Assembly: GCA_963971405.1 (NCBI GenBank) | Contig: OZ020486.1 | Span: 3,348,001-3,412,000 of the forward strand | DNA: 64,000 nt | Reading direction: 5' to 3' | Source of the DNA: Psococerastis gibbosa | Taxonomy: Eukaryota > Arthropoda > Insecta > Psocodea > Psocidae | Part shown: in pieces, positions 22,726-33,959 of the stretch | Layout: each line of letters begins with the position of its first letter | Numbering within the stretch: the stretch's first letter is position 1 | Position numbers and translations under genes: made by a program | Notes under the pieces: generated by a model | What the model saw: the letters and a program-made list of their open reading frames with translations, nothing else | Told to the model about the DNA's origin: nothing | Database searches by the model: none

Positions 22726-24105
22726 TTAGTTTCGACCTGAACACACAAGCAAAGGAAAAAGCAGTAACGGTCCACAAATATGCAGGGTGTCAGGGAAAGG
22801 GGCCACATTTCGGGAGTGGGTGGAACTCAAAACCGTGGATTTACTAGGGAGGCACATCATCTTCGCAATAGCATTGTAGGCCCTCGGTGCTAATTTATAA
22901 AAAGCAACAGCTAGTGCTTTTTGCTTGTTATTCCATCTTCTGCCCTTGCCTGGTCTGCCTCTGTTGTGCAGTTCTCCTTCGACAATATGGAATGCTAGAG
23001 GAGATAGCTTGTCTTGAAGGGCTTCATTGACTTGTACCTCCAGATCTTTCAATTTATCCTTCAAACCAGCGGCCTCAGCGCACTTACGTATGTACCCAGT
23101 TCGAAAAGCCCGAGCCATTTCTCCAAGCTTAGCCCGTCGTGGGGTAAGGTCTTTCTTCATCAATCCCAACTGTAATGGGTTCAGCTTTCTGTTTTCTAAT
23201 AGGCGACGTCTCTTCGGTGGACTAGGGATGAAAAGTTTACGCTGGGCTTTCAGTTTCGATGTCTTGCATTGATTGGTATCCATGGATCTAGCTTGCTGTG
23301 CGATAACTCCGTCTCCATGGTCATCCGTATAATGTACGGAAAAGTTCTCGCCAGCAGAGGCAAACGAATTCTGTTCTTCGGCATTGGAGACTGTCATTGG
23401 CGTCCTTTCCATTTCATGTGAAGTTACTTCCCAACCCATAGGTGTGCTCTCATGCTGAACGAGAACTCCGTCACCTTGGACATCCGTATAACATACGGAA
23501 TCAGGATCAGAGAAGTTCTCGCCAACAGAGGCGAATGAATGCTGTTCTTCGCCATTGGAGACTATCTTCGGCGTCCTTTCCATTTCGTAAGAAGAAACTT
23601 CACAATCCATAGCTGTGCGCTGATACTGGGCAATCACCCCATCATCTTCTGCATCCGGTTCGAGTTGTACTGAGCCAGCAGGAGAAACAGAACTATTGGG
23701 AAGGGTATTGGGGCATGATGTGCGAGTAGGCTCTGGGGTTGTACATAAGAATTCATGGGAAAGAAAAACAGGTGAATTATTTGCTTCACGGCTGCAACTA
23801 GCAGGTGGACTTGGATAGGTACGGGAAGACTCATCTGACCCGACTATGAGAATCCTCACAGGCAAGTTAATTCGGGGAATCGAGCCACGAATCAGCCTTT
23901 TCGTAAAGTGGAGATCACGATACTGAGAGTCAGCGAAGTGTCTACCACAAATGGAGGCTCGTTTGAATTTTTCACCGTAGTTAATCGGTTTCCCTGCCAG
24001 CAGCGACCAAACCTCTTTGAGATCTTTATTAGGAGGAAACATATGCATGGATACACCGCATTTCGATTTCTGTGAACAGAATTCTACGCAACACCTAAGA
24101 CTCAT
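22726..24105 (-). CDS. THAP-domain protein, P-element transposase-like N-terminal part
   Basis: An ORF of 459 codons from ATG. Residues 1-82 form a THAP zinc domain: C6 and C10, Trp33, C53-x2-H56 (CGRH) and the closing SIPRINLP. THAP domains bind DNA. Residues 83-285 are acidic, low-complexity and contain a tandem repeat of about 50 residues (153-206 and 211-263) with MERTP and SFAS-GENFS in each copy. Residues 290-425 (RRRLLENRKL, a helical stretch, then GRRWNNKQKALAVAFYKLAP and CLPSKSTV) resemble the region before the catalytic domain of P-element/THAP9 transposases. The RNase H-like catalytic part is absent: after residue 425 similarity stops. It may be a truncated transposon, a domesticated gene, or an exon spliced further. 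Residues after 425 are probably not protein in the real transcript. Confidence 0.8.
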   Translation of the reverse strand: MSLRCCVEFCSQKSKCGVSMHMFPPNKDLKEVWSLLAGKPINYGEKFKRASICGRHFADSQYRDLHFTKRLIRGSIPRINLPVRILIVGSDESSRTYPSPPASCSREANNSPVFLSHEFLCTTPEPTRTSCPNTLPNSSVSPAGSVQLEPDAEDDGVIAQYQRTAMDCEVSSYEMERTPKIVSNGEEQHSFASVGENFSDPDSVCYTDVQGDGVLVQHESTPMGWEVTSHEMERTPMTVSNAEEQNSFASAGENFSVHYTDDHGDGVIAQQARSMDTNQCKTSKLKAQRKLFIPSPPKRRRLLENRKLNPLQLGLMKKDLTPRRAKLGEMARAFRTGYIRKCAEAAGLKDKLKDLEVQVNEALQDKLSPLAFHIVEGELHNRGRPGKGRRWNNKQKALAVAFYKLAPRAYNAIAKMMCLPSKSTVLSSTHSRNVAPFPDTLHICGPLLLFPLLVCSGRN

Positions 24106-24251
24106 CTCTACCGGTTTTAATAAAATAAATAACTGAAATAGTTTAAAAAATTAAAATACTTATCTGTTGTCAATTACTGTCAATATTTTCTCACCAGTTC
24201 AAGTGCTCCAGTGTCCAGGTGGCTCCTGCACATAAAAATAGTTTAGTTAGG

Positions 24252-24409
24252 CCTCCTGATCATGGCGATTATAATAAAGGGGTTATTATAATTCCCAGAT
24301 ATTAAAAATGTAAACAAGAGAATTTTTAAATCATAGTGCTATTCAAAATTTGTATGTTTACAGTTTTAATCACAGGAGTAAGTTCATGGCAATCGCTATG
24401 ATCAGTCTG
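24252..24409 (+). mobile_element. MITE family D, copy 2
   Basis: It carries CTGATCATGGCGATTATAAT at the left and GCAATCGCTATGATCAGTCTG-type DNA at the right, with the same TGTAAACAAG and TATGTTTACAG core as 18652-18820. It is diverged and target duplication is not readable. Confidence 0.6.
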
Positions 24410-25435
24410 TAGGTGGAATGACTTTAAAAGGTGTGTTCAATTAGTGCCACATAGGCTACTATTTCTACTTGTAATTGAACATTTTATTTACCTTACAAAA
24501 CCTTATTTTTGCCTCCACAGTCAATATTTCATTACAATTCAGAATATGTTAAAATGTTAGTGGAATAAGGTCACTGTCAACACACAAGTTAGGTTGTATA
24601 TGCCAGCTACATTAAGGTGCAATTTGTGTATCAAGTTATTGTGTAGATTAAAATGCAATTGTAACGTAATTTGCCTTTTTCAAACAGTTACTAATAAGAT
24701 CTTACACATGGTCAAAACTGACTCGTAAGTGTCCAACTAAACGTGATTAAATTATTGTAGGTCACACATTTCACATTTTTTTGTTAACTAGGCATATATG
24801 GTTGTGCTAACATCTTACGGGCATATCTCATAGCACTGACAAGAGATCTATCAAAGTGAGTGCGTAGGTTTTAAAAATTTGTAATTTACCAAATGTACCT
24901 TTTACTATTTTTCCTTCTCACTTGAACACTTCACAAACAAGGAATGAATGATGAATTAAACAAATTTTAGTTGTTTTGCTACACAAATGAGTTGCACATG
25001 CTAACGTTTTTCCATTTTGAAAATTAAAACCATGTAATATATGTAAGGTGTTGGATGGTATACAACTGAAAATGTTTAAAAAAAACAGGCACATGAAATA
25101 TGTTTACTCACCTCACTTCCCGTCGTAGTTCAATTTGATATTGGCTCACAAACTTATTAAAATTTATAAAATTATTAAAGGCCGCTGTGTGTTGTCCAGT
25201 CCAATGTCGGATGTCCGTTGTTTTCATAGAAATATATTAACTAGAACGGCGGGAGGCATAGTAACCCTTACGGGGTGCCCCTTTATCATAAGCCAAATAT
25301 CAGAGATAAGTATCAACGTTAAATATGTCGAAGTCTTACACATTGTAGAACGGATATCTGACTCGGTCTCAACCCTGTACTTAGCTTATAGAGGCTACAC
25401 TAGCCGCCATGTTGACAAGGATCTGCAGCCACGGG
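24410..25435. other. No gene recognised
   Basis: AT-rich sequence upstream of the LINE insertion. A 125-codon plus frame (25135-25512) runs partly into that LINE and has no recognisable domain. Confidence 0.4.
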
Positions 25436-25453
25436 ATGTTTGTAGTAAATCAC

Positions 25454-25920
25454 TTACTTACTTACTAGCCAACGCCCACCCTTGGCATCTGAGCCATTTG
25501 GTGACGCGCTGACCAGTATAGACGAGCTATCCCCGCGAAGTCGTCCTCATCATCCTCTATTGCGTCGTCAGTTAGGGCTGGGCAGTTAGGAAGGTGCGCA
25601 GCAGTCGTTGGGGCGTAGTCGCACATAGGGCACGCATCGGACTCTAGGACCCCAATGCGGTGCAGGTGAGATGCCAGGTAGTCATGTCCGGTGGTTGTTC
25701 TGAATGCTGCGACGCTCACGGCTCTAGGTAGGTGTTTTGGAATGGGCGAGTCGACGAGAGTTGCCCAGCTTTTTCCATGGCTGCTTCTTTGGAGGCGATC
25801 TTTGTTCCAGGCTTTTACTGCACTATTCACACTAGATTTTGCAGACACGTATGACTGCGGGCAGGAGGGCTGCTGCATGGTGGTACCATTTTTCGCCAGC
25901 TCGTCGGCTTCTTCGTTTCC
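25454..25920 (-). mobile_element. 5'-truncated LINE with 18-bp target duplication
   Basis: A perfect 18-bp direct repeat, ATGTTTGTAGTAAATCAC, flanks the element at 25436-25453 and 25921-25938. Between them the minus strand encodes, without interruption, the end of an RNase H domain (GNEEADELAKNG), then LPRAVSVAAFRTTTGHDYLA, then the zinc motif CPMCDYAPTTAAHLPNC, and ends in a (TAAG)n tail. That is the 3' end of a non-LTR retrotransposon with RNase H (R1/I/Jockey-like). The open frame and the perfect duplication indicate a recent insertion, dead on arrival because of 5' truncation. Confidence 0.92.
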
Positions 25921-26199
25921 ATGTTTGTAGTAAATCACAAACAGGTATTACCAACATAAAATTAAAAAAAATTACAATTTCGTGGTTGGCTATCGTGTGT
26001 TGGGATCAGGGCCAAATGGCCAATCAGAACAGTTCCCGCGTATAACAAAAACCTCCATTGAAGTTAAACGCCCCTGATCATAATATGCAACCCATCTAGG
26101 AATTTCATTTATGCATACGGTATCACATAATTATTTTCATTGAGATGCATGTACTTCTGTCGCTAAGTACTTATATTTAAATAATAATAGTTTTAAAAC

Positions 26200-26447
26200 G
26201 TTCTATCTATGGTCCGGTGCACAGATGAATCGATATAAAATTCGTTTATGTGTTTAAATTTTTCCGCCATAATAAAGAAAACTATATTTTTTTTCTCGTT
26301 GGCACTAGCCACTGCCAATAATATGTAAACAAACATGGCGCTGGATAGGTTGCTTGTTGAGTTGTTGACGTCCTAGATAATTAATTAATTAAGTAAGTTG
26401 ACGTCACAGTATAGACGATAGACCAACAGTAAAAAGTAAACTAAAAG
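26200..26447 (+). promoter_or_regulatory. Promoter region of zinc-finger gene 2
   Basis: It is homologous to 31376-31579 upstream of gene 3. Shared landmarks are CCGCCATAATAAAGAA (26264) against CCGCCATAAAGAA, and ACAAACATGGCGCTGG about 70 bp later in both. Both core strings (CCGCCAT and its inverted form ATGGCG) resemble YY1/Pho-type sites. A CRE-like TGACGTCA palindrome stands at 26399-26406. No clear TATA box is seen. Confidence 0.55.
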
Positions 26448-26475
26448 ATGAATGCCAATATTAAAGAAGAAGTGG
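26448..26475 (+). CDS. First coding exon of zinc-finger gene 2
   Basis: ATG plus nine codons encode MNANIKEEV and leave one base before GTAAGT at 26476 (phase 1). Joined to the acceptor at 27075 the frame continues as GLQTGPHVKEEQ. A parallel exon with MMNAHIKTEV and the same donor stands upstream of gene 3 at 31580-31610, which makes this tiny exon credible. Confidence 0.7.
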
Positions 26476-27075
26476 GTAAGTACTTTGATATCTTTTTAAT
26501 GATATAGTTAATTAGCAGTGTAGTCCGTAGATGGGTGTCGGCCAGACTCGTAACCAGGATATCATTTTGGGGAGAGCTTCGATCCTTATAGTATGTATGT
26601 AGTGGAATGTCGCACGTCTGGATAGTTCAATCGTTCTATCTAGTATAAATTAATTAAAAAACGGTCCTGGACTCCTGGTGTCGGTAATCTACTATCTACA
26701 ATCTACCAACTCTGACTTTCACTAATTTTGTTTACATGTAGGCTACCTTATCCATCCGCGCTTTCTTCATTGAATCATTACAATTCAAGTCATCATAATG
26801 CAGTTATAATAAAAAAACCAAATGCTAGTCTAAGTTAAATGTCTCTTCTTTGAGGCCTTCAAATGTTATATTACGGTAAGTACATTTAGGCCGCCTCTCT
26901 CCCTGTCAACAAAGTACAAACCCTCATCCATTTGCTGGCGTAATTTATGTTTGTGAGCCCCCCCCCCTAATTTTAACTCTGTGTAGTAATAAAGGAGCAT
27001 ATTGACATTATATCGTACTAGTCATTAGGAAATTAATTTCTATTCGTTAAGAATTGTCGTCTTCTCTTTTTACAG

Positions 27076-28238
27076 GCTTACAAACTGGACCGCATGTGAA
27101 GGAAGAGCAAAACATGAACGCAGAAGATCACAGCTGCCATTTATGTGGAGAAATATTCCTATTTGAAAATGAGCTGGCCTCCCATGTCATTCAGCACACA
27201 CAAGATAATGCTTTCAATGGTGGGTGCGAAGGCAATGACTTCCCCCGGAAAGTTCCATATAGAGTTTTTGTGGTAAAATCCGAAGAGGAGGGGTTTGTTG
27301 ACGTTGACCTTCGCCAGGAGCGAGTTGGTGTGCACTATGATTTGATCGAAAGACCGCGGAAACGCTACACATGCGACGTCTGTGATAGACGTTGCGCCAA
27401 TAAAAGTGCTCTTGAATGTCATTTAAGAATACATTCAGACAATAGGCCCTACGAATGCACCATATGTGAAAAGCGTTTCAGACAGAAAAGCCACCTTGAT
27501 GGTCATTTAAAAACACATTCAGGGGAAAAGACCCATAAATGTAGTATATGTGGGAAGAGTCTCTCGTCTAAGACATGTCTTAATCGACATTTGAGAATAC
27601 ATGCAGTGGAAAAGCCCCATAAATGTAATATATGTGATAAGAGTTTCACGGTAAAGGGTCACCTTGATGGTCATTTAAGAATACATACGGGCGAAAAACC
27701 ACACGAATGTAAGATATGTGAAAAGCGCTTCTTAGTTAAGACTGGTCTTAATCGCCATTTAAGAACTCATACGGGGGAAAATCCCCACGAATGTAAGATA
27801 TGTGAAAAGCGCTTCGCAGCTAAGACATGTCTTAATCGCCATTTAAGAACGCATACTGGGGAAATGCCTCACAAATGTAGAATATGTGAAAAGCGTTTCA
27901 CGCAAAAAGGTAATCATGACCGCCATTTTATGACACATGCAGGTGTAAAGCCCCAGCCCCACAAATGTAATTTATGTCAAAAACGTTTCACGCAAAAAAG
28001 TCACCTTGATGACCATATCAGAACACATACAGGCGAAAAGCCCCACAAATGTAATGTATGTGATAGGCGTTTCAGGAAAAAAGGTCACCTTGAGGACCAT
28101 TTAAGATCACATACAGGGGAAAAACCTTATAAATGTAATGTATGTGAAAGGAGCTTCACGGCTAACACTAGTTTTAATCGCCATTTAAGAACACATATCC
28201 GCATTAATGTAAGGAAGGTTATTCCCATCCAAGGCTAG
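27076..28238 (+). CDS. C2H2 zinc-finger protein, terminal exon (cluster gene 2)
   Basis: The exon follows CTTTTTACAG and, with the 28-bp first exon, gives a protein of 396 residues. The leader HVKEEQNMNAEDHS is acidic. A first, isolated finger (CHLCGEIF...ELASHVIQH) is separated by about 65 residues from an array of ten more; this isolated finger is conserved in gene 3 and broken in gene 1. In the second finger the usual hydrophobic residue is Cys (CDVCDRRCANK). Fingers 4, 6, 7 and 11 belong to the LNRH helix class, and most others to LDxH. The linker after finger 8 is longer, with KPQPHKC. The last codons (RINVRKVIPIQG) do not belong to a finger; a +1 frame right there encodes FPSKASLNLKEHM, so the final finger has been lost by frameshift. 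A likely nuclear DNA-binding regulator, targets unknown. Confidence 0.92.
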
Positions 28239-29240
28239 TCTTAATCTTAAAGAGCACATGATCTAAAACAAATGGAAAAACACTGCGTATATCATATATG
28301 ATGATTATTATTTATAACTTATTACTTCGCTCTTATAATATTTTGATAAAAATCAGCATTCTGATTCACTTATGACATAAAATCTGATTCTGGGTGCACT
28401 AAAACGATCAAAGCAATATTATTAGTTACCAGTACATCCCCTTTTATGTAGAACTTTTACATTTGTATGCTTATGCGCATTTGCCGCGGAAAGAACATAG
28501 CTTATTATTCGCATTTTCATAAAAATAGAACTTTTTCTATCTACTTCATATTTTTGAAAAAAATGAACAGAGTAATTCAATTTATTATGTATTAACGCAT
28601 TTCAATTGTTTAATTGTAATACCCCTTGCTTAAACTGGTTTTAAATTCAGTTGAGAACTTTTTGTAGTAATTTCTGTGCGGCTCCAATAACCTTATAAAA
28701 CTGTGATGAATTAGAAATATGTGTTGGGGGTTTTTGCAACCCTTCCTCTATAGATATTCTTACGTAATAATCACCCGCAAATACTCTGAGGTTCTGTAGG
28801 GACAGTTTTGGTCACTAGGTTCGCTGACGACAAACCGATACCTATCCATATTATTCAAAATGGCGGCCATTTGTATGTGAAAACTAAGCTCTTAGCATCT
28901 AATTAATTCTTTTAATATTTTTTATAATATTTTTACTATGTCTGGACCTTATTTCGCTGCATATAATTTAATAGGTATATATATTCTCCATGATTTATAG
29001 AAAAATATCACTTTAAAATAATACGTAATTAAAAATAATTTTAAAATAATATTGAGGCTTATGGAAAAGTCGACGCTTTGATATCATTGCAACTGGTGCT
29101 GCCATCTTGAAAATGACGTCACAAATGAACCTCATTCAGTTAACAGTTCACTTCACAGTTTAACAAAATATAATGCACTGCGGTAGTAAGAGGAAAACAG
29201 GGGAAATAGTTGGGTATACGCATTTGATAGTAAATAAGTG
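28239..29240. other. 3' flank of gene 2, no other gene recognised
   Basis: AT-rich. No clean AATAAA was found close to the stop codon. The first 30 bp still carry the shifted remainder of a finger (LNLKEHM). Confidence 0.4.
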
Positions 29241-29244
29241 TAGC

Positions 29245-29560
29245 CTACATTATTTTTTACAGACGAAGATTCATACATTTGCAAACAGGGTCATCGCGGG
29301 GAAAATGTTTTTTGAGGGCATACTCATTTTGATAGCAATAAAAGCTTTGATTTTGCAGACCAACACCTACCGAAATTTCCCCAAATCGGGAGGGGGATAT
29401 TTTTTAAATATGGGTGCGGTAGGCCTATATAGCGGAACTTCACGCATTTTGAAAGTAAAAACTATACATTTTACAGACGAAGACTTATTACTAAAACTGC
29501 CAGCCGGGATGGAACATTTTGAATGAATAGGCGCGAAATAGTGTTTTTTTTGCATGCAAC
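29245..29560 (-). repeat. Family A monomers, inverted orientation
   Basis: Two or three units with TTTTACAGACGAAGA, CATTTTGAAAGTAAAAACTA and GGGCATACTCATTTTGATAG occur, the same units that form the array at 31860-33300. No terminal repeats. Confidence 0.55.
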
Positions 29561-31375
29561 ATTAGGCCTGAATCAGTCCCTGCATTCGCTCATTGCACCG
29601 GTATTTAAGAAATAATAGCTTAGGATAGACGAGCGGTTGGCAGGCAGGGCAGGCACTCTGCTTTCGCAGAGCACCTGAACACCTCTGGTCATACCTCTGC
29701 TTTCTCAACTTTTAAGTTATACGTGTAATAATGGTTACGGTACCTTATTAAGGCCAAACCGGAGGGAGTCACGTGACTGGCCTGGAAATGTCTTTGCAGG
29801 GGGTTCGTAATATATGTTTTAAACCGCAGGGATATAGTAAAAATCGAAGGTATAGTATACGTGTAGACATGCTTACACTATTGACTGAACCAAAAATTAC
29901 AATTACATTAGGTCTAAAATTTGTGCATGAAGCAATTAAAAACATACCTTTTAGAACATTTTTACGTGCCCCACAGGGAAGAAAAACCTCCAACTTTTGT
30001 AATTAAATGCATATGCCTGGAAATATGAACACTTAATTTGACTGTAAAGCGCTAGCAATAGGTAAAACTGCAATTATTTGAAATAATACAAGTCAAATAC
30101 GGAACAGGTGCATGACGCGGGGCTTTGTTTATAAAATGGATATTCAACCATCCCGTGGCTGGAGAGCGTTATCAATATGGCTGCTAGTGTAGCCTGCACA
30201 AGCTAAGTACAGAGTTTTTGACCGGGTCCGGGTATCCGCTTTGCTATTCTGCAATGTGTAAGACTTAGATATTTTTTGCGTTGGTACTTATCTCTGATAG
30301 TTGGCTTATGGTTAACGGGTGCCTCGCAAGGCATATTATGGCTCCCGCCGCTCCAGTTCTATTATATTTCTATGTATTCAACGCTCAAGTTCACAACTCT
30401 CCGGCTTGGCCTTAACGACATAACCGTCATGCATGCTCCCCCCCCCCCCCTAGACCTGTGTCTAACAAGCCCCGCCCATTCCCCTACCACACCAATTTTA
30501 ATAGTTACCTATTTTTTTGTTGTTTACCGTGTACTTCTAGGAATTAGTCTCAAGATGGTGTTCACCACAGAAACAGCTGTCACAATATAAATTTTATTTT
30601 GTGGAATTAGTGCAATAGTTATTTTATAATTTTATTCTTATTTGTAATGTATCACTTCCACGAAGTCACTGGAGAAACTCTCATGGATTCGTCACACTAA
30701 CTACCTACCTTATTTGACGAATTTACTTTATACTTAGATACTTTCGTATACTATATGTCTTGATTGTATAAATATAGAAAGAATTATATTTATTATTATT
30801 ATTGCAGCATTTTTAGATTTTTCCCCGCTATATTACATTACTTGGGGCTTGGGCACCCACGATATTCATGGGCTGTGACTGTACCAATATAGGCTCGATG
30901 CGATTGGATAGAAATTATATTTTACTAGGTATATAGGTAGGCGTTGTTGTAAACAAGGAAAATTCTGTGGGAAAGAGATGAAAGGTCAATTTCGGCATTT
31001 TAAAGACGTCGCCTATATGTGTGTTCAGGATAGTAATATATTTTCCCTGCAGCTGATTTTCTAGAATTAGATCAGGTACTGAAATGGGGAAGGTAGAGAA
31101 CTGGACAACGCGCTCACTACGCCTAGAACTATTTTTTAAGGAATATAGGACATCTCCACTTACCAATGCACGTTTAATATTATTTACTAATTTTATTGGA
31201 CGACACCTAAGTACAGTAAACTTTGGGTAGTTGAGGAGTAGTGCATATTATGTAGGTTCGATCGCTTAAGTAGACTTTCTATTATAGATATTGAGTAGAA
31301 TAAACCGTACAGGTACATATATAATAATAATAATACCTCATTTTTGTGATATTAAATTTCAAACTGTCTATTTAT
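29561..31375. other. No gene recognised
   Basis: It contains short open frames without domains (29769-30006, 30276-30590, 30915-31166) and a C run at about 30439-30450. I see nothing else supportable. Confidence 0.35.
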
Positions 31376-31579
31376 GGCCTGGTACACACGAACGATTCAG
31401 TAGAAAATTATTTGAGGGACGTTTACATTTTCCCGCCATAAAGAACTTTATTTTTGTCACGTGACAAAACGTCAAAACACAAACATGGCGCTGGGTTAGT
31501 TGTTTAGAAATCCCCGTACTTAGTTGCTTGTATACATACATATTTGTATCGTTTTCTTTAGCAACAAGCAACTCGACTT
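31376..31579 (+). promoter_or_regulatory. Promoter region of zinc-finger gene 3
   Basis: Homologous to the gene 2 upstream region: CCCGCCATAAAGAAC at 31432-31446, and ACAAACATGGCGCTGGG at 31478. Between them lies a palindromic GTCACGTGAC (E-box core CACGTG) at about 31456-31466 that gene 2 lacks. The first exon follows about 85 bp after the ATGGCG block, similar to gene 2. Confidence 0.55.
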
Positions 31580-31610
31580 ATGATGAATGCACATATTAAA
31601 ACAGAAGTGC
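31580..31610 (+). CDS. First coding exon of zinc-finger gene 3
   Basis: ATGATG start; MMNAHIKTEV plus one base before GTAAGT at 31611 (phase 1). It corresponds to the gene 2 first exon residue for residue (NANIKEEV against NAHIKTEV). The joined frame continues RLKDESHVKEEQ from the acceptor at 40160, across an intron of about 8.5 kb. Confidence 0.7.
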
Positions 31611-31859
31611 GTAAGTAGCCTACTTTGACATTTTTGAGTAGTTAGTTCTCAGCACAGTCGAGTTTCAGCAATATACTTAGGTCTTAGTATAAGCCTGCCA
31701 GATTTATTTTTCAAAAAACCGGGAGGTTTCAGTTTGGCTAATACATTACCTACACTATACCCATATTTCTTATTTTTTTCAACATCTAGGGCCAAGTGCA
31801 ATAAGGTATCATCAAAAATATAGAGGGCCTCCATGGGGAAACCCGTTCTCAAGGACGTA

Positions 31860-33300
31860 CGCAGCTTTTAGACATTTAGATTTGACAGGCGACGAATACA
31901 ATTGCACACAAGGGGGGGGGGGGGTCTCCCCGGTAGAATTGTATTTTGAAAAATTGGCTGAAATTAATGAGGTTGTAGGCACTTCGATAGCAGTAACGTT
32001 TGACAGGCGAAAAATACAACTGCTCACAAGGGGGGCCCGGTAGAATTTTTTTGAAAAGTTGGATTAAATTAATGTGGTTTTACGCATTTTGACAGCAGTA
32101 ACTTTCAGATTTTACATGCGATGAATTGAGTAGTTATTAGGAAACAAGGGGGGGGGGTCTCCCCGGTTGAAAATTTTGAAAAACAGCCCTCAAATGGTGG
32201 GGTTTTACGCAGATTGATAGCAGTAACCCTTATTAGAATTTACAGGCGAAAAGTTCAATAAAATACATGGGGGGCCCGGGGGTCTCCCCCGGTAGAAATT
32301 TTTTGAAAAATTGGCTTAAATTAATGTGGTTTTACGCATTTATAGTTACTTACCTAGCAGTAACGTTCAGGTTTTACAGGCGATAAATATTCGAAGTTAG
32401 TAGTGGCAAACAATAAGGGGGCCAGGGGGTCTCCCCCAGTAGAAAAATTTGTAAAACTTGGCTTAAAGTAATGGGGCTTTACGTATACTGACAGCAGTAA
32501 CATTTAGATTTTAAAGGAGAAAAATACAATTGCACATAGGGGGCCCGGGGGTCTCCCCCGGTTAAAATTTTTTGAAAAATTGGCTTGATGTAGTGGGGGT
32601 TTTGCTCATTTCGATAGCAGTAACGTTCTGGTTTTACATGCGATGAATTAAGCAGAGGCGGTCCCAGCTAGACCTCATGAAAGGGGAGGCACTTGTCAGT
32701 AGCGTAACGATAGGTATTCTGAGGGGCGGTGTATAATATGGCGCCCCTCCACCCATTTTCATAAAAGTGCTTAAAAAGGGGGAACCCGGTCTCATGGACG
32801 AACACAGCTTTTACATTAATGACCTTATGTGTCCTTTGCGCATGAGTCAGAGGGTGCGGAGGATATGATGGGGGCCCGGGGGTCTCCCCGGGAGATAATA
32901 TTTGAAAAATAGGGCTGAAATATTGGGGTTTTACTCATTAGAGCAATCACGATTCTATATTACAGGGAATTAATAAAATTGTGCACGAGGGGGCCCAGAG
33001 AAATATTTTGAAAAATAGGGCTAAAATAGTGGGGTTTTTCGCATATTGAGTGCAGTTAACACTTGGATTTTAGAGGCAAAGAATAAAACTGCCTTCCAAA
33101 CAAAGGGGGGGGGGGCATTTGCCCGCAGTGCCGGTCGCTGCGTCCGCCTCTGGAATTAAGTAAGTAGTTTGAAACAAGGGGGCCAGGGGGTCTCCCCCGG
33201 TTGAAAATTTTGAAAAACAGGCCTGAAATAGTGGGCTTTTGCTATATTAGAATTTACAGGCGATGAATACAATTGCACACAATTCGATTAAAATTTATAC
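31860..33300 (-). repeat. Tandem array of 110-135 bp family A monomers
   Basis: About eight units begin at roughly 31884, 32002, 32113, 32241, 32375, 32510, 32632 and, after an insertion, 33160. Each has (G)nCCCGGGGGTCTCCCC, then TTTTGAAAAATTGGCTTAAA, a TTTTACGCAT block, GATAGCAGTAAC and TTTTACAGGCGA. In the opposite sense these are the interior units of family A. Unit lengths vary from 111 to 135 bp. It lies in the long intron of gene 3 and is interrupted by a hAT element at 32653-33152. Confidence 0.85.
32653..33152 (+). mobile_element. 500-bp hAT-type element with perfect target duplication GAATTAAG
   Basis: The ends are CAGAGGCGGTCCCAGC and, in reverse complement of the right side, CAGAGGCGGACGCAGCG. 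The octamer GAATTAAG precedes (32645-32652) and follows (33153-33160) it. Removing it restores an array unit like the one at 32113. Its own interior contains two or three of the same monomers. Confidence 0.92.
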
Positions 33301-33959
33301 TTAATCGTAAAATTACATCACTCAATTTCATGTCTTAAAAAAACAGGGAGATTTTCCGGGACATTTTCCAAAACCGGGAGATTACGGCCTCCCGACAACA
33401 TTCACCCGGGGGCCGGGAGATTGGGCTGAAAACCAGGAGCCTCCCGGGTAAACCGGGAGGTATGGCAGGCTTAATTAGTACCGCTATCTACTAATCTATC
33501 TGCTACTAACTGGCTGTTATTAACTTAATAAATTAATAATGATAAGACACTAAGTTCTGTATCGAATAGTGCTCCTAATTATTTGCCTGGTACAGATGCG
33601 TACATTTAAGCTGTTGGGTGTACGATTGACTCCAAATTATTCTGGGAGGACCATACTACAATAGAATCCGTTTATTATGACTCCGCCTATTATGACGTAA
33701 TTACACAAGGAAGTTTGTTTTTCATTAAGGCTTTGTATATAAGCTTTATATGACATCTGCTAATTTGACGTGTTTGTCAATTCCCTTCGATGTCATAATA
33801 AACGGATTCCACTGTAATTAGTAATGGTATACCTAATACGTACTGTAGTATGCTTGATAGGATTGTTTTTCCCACTGCGTTAACTTGGGAGTCTGGTTCC
33901 GGAGCAAAATCTTTTGATGGCCTGTACCATACAAATATGTATAAATTGAGTTAGCCTAA

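Noticed and set aside
31860..33300. A CRISPR-like repeat array
   Set aside because: Units are 111-135 bp, diverged over their whole length and lack short exact repeats with unique spacers; the genome is eukaryotic.
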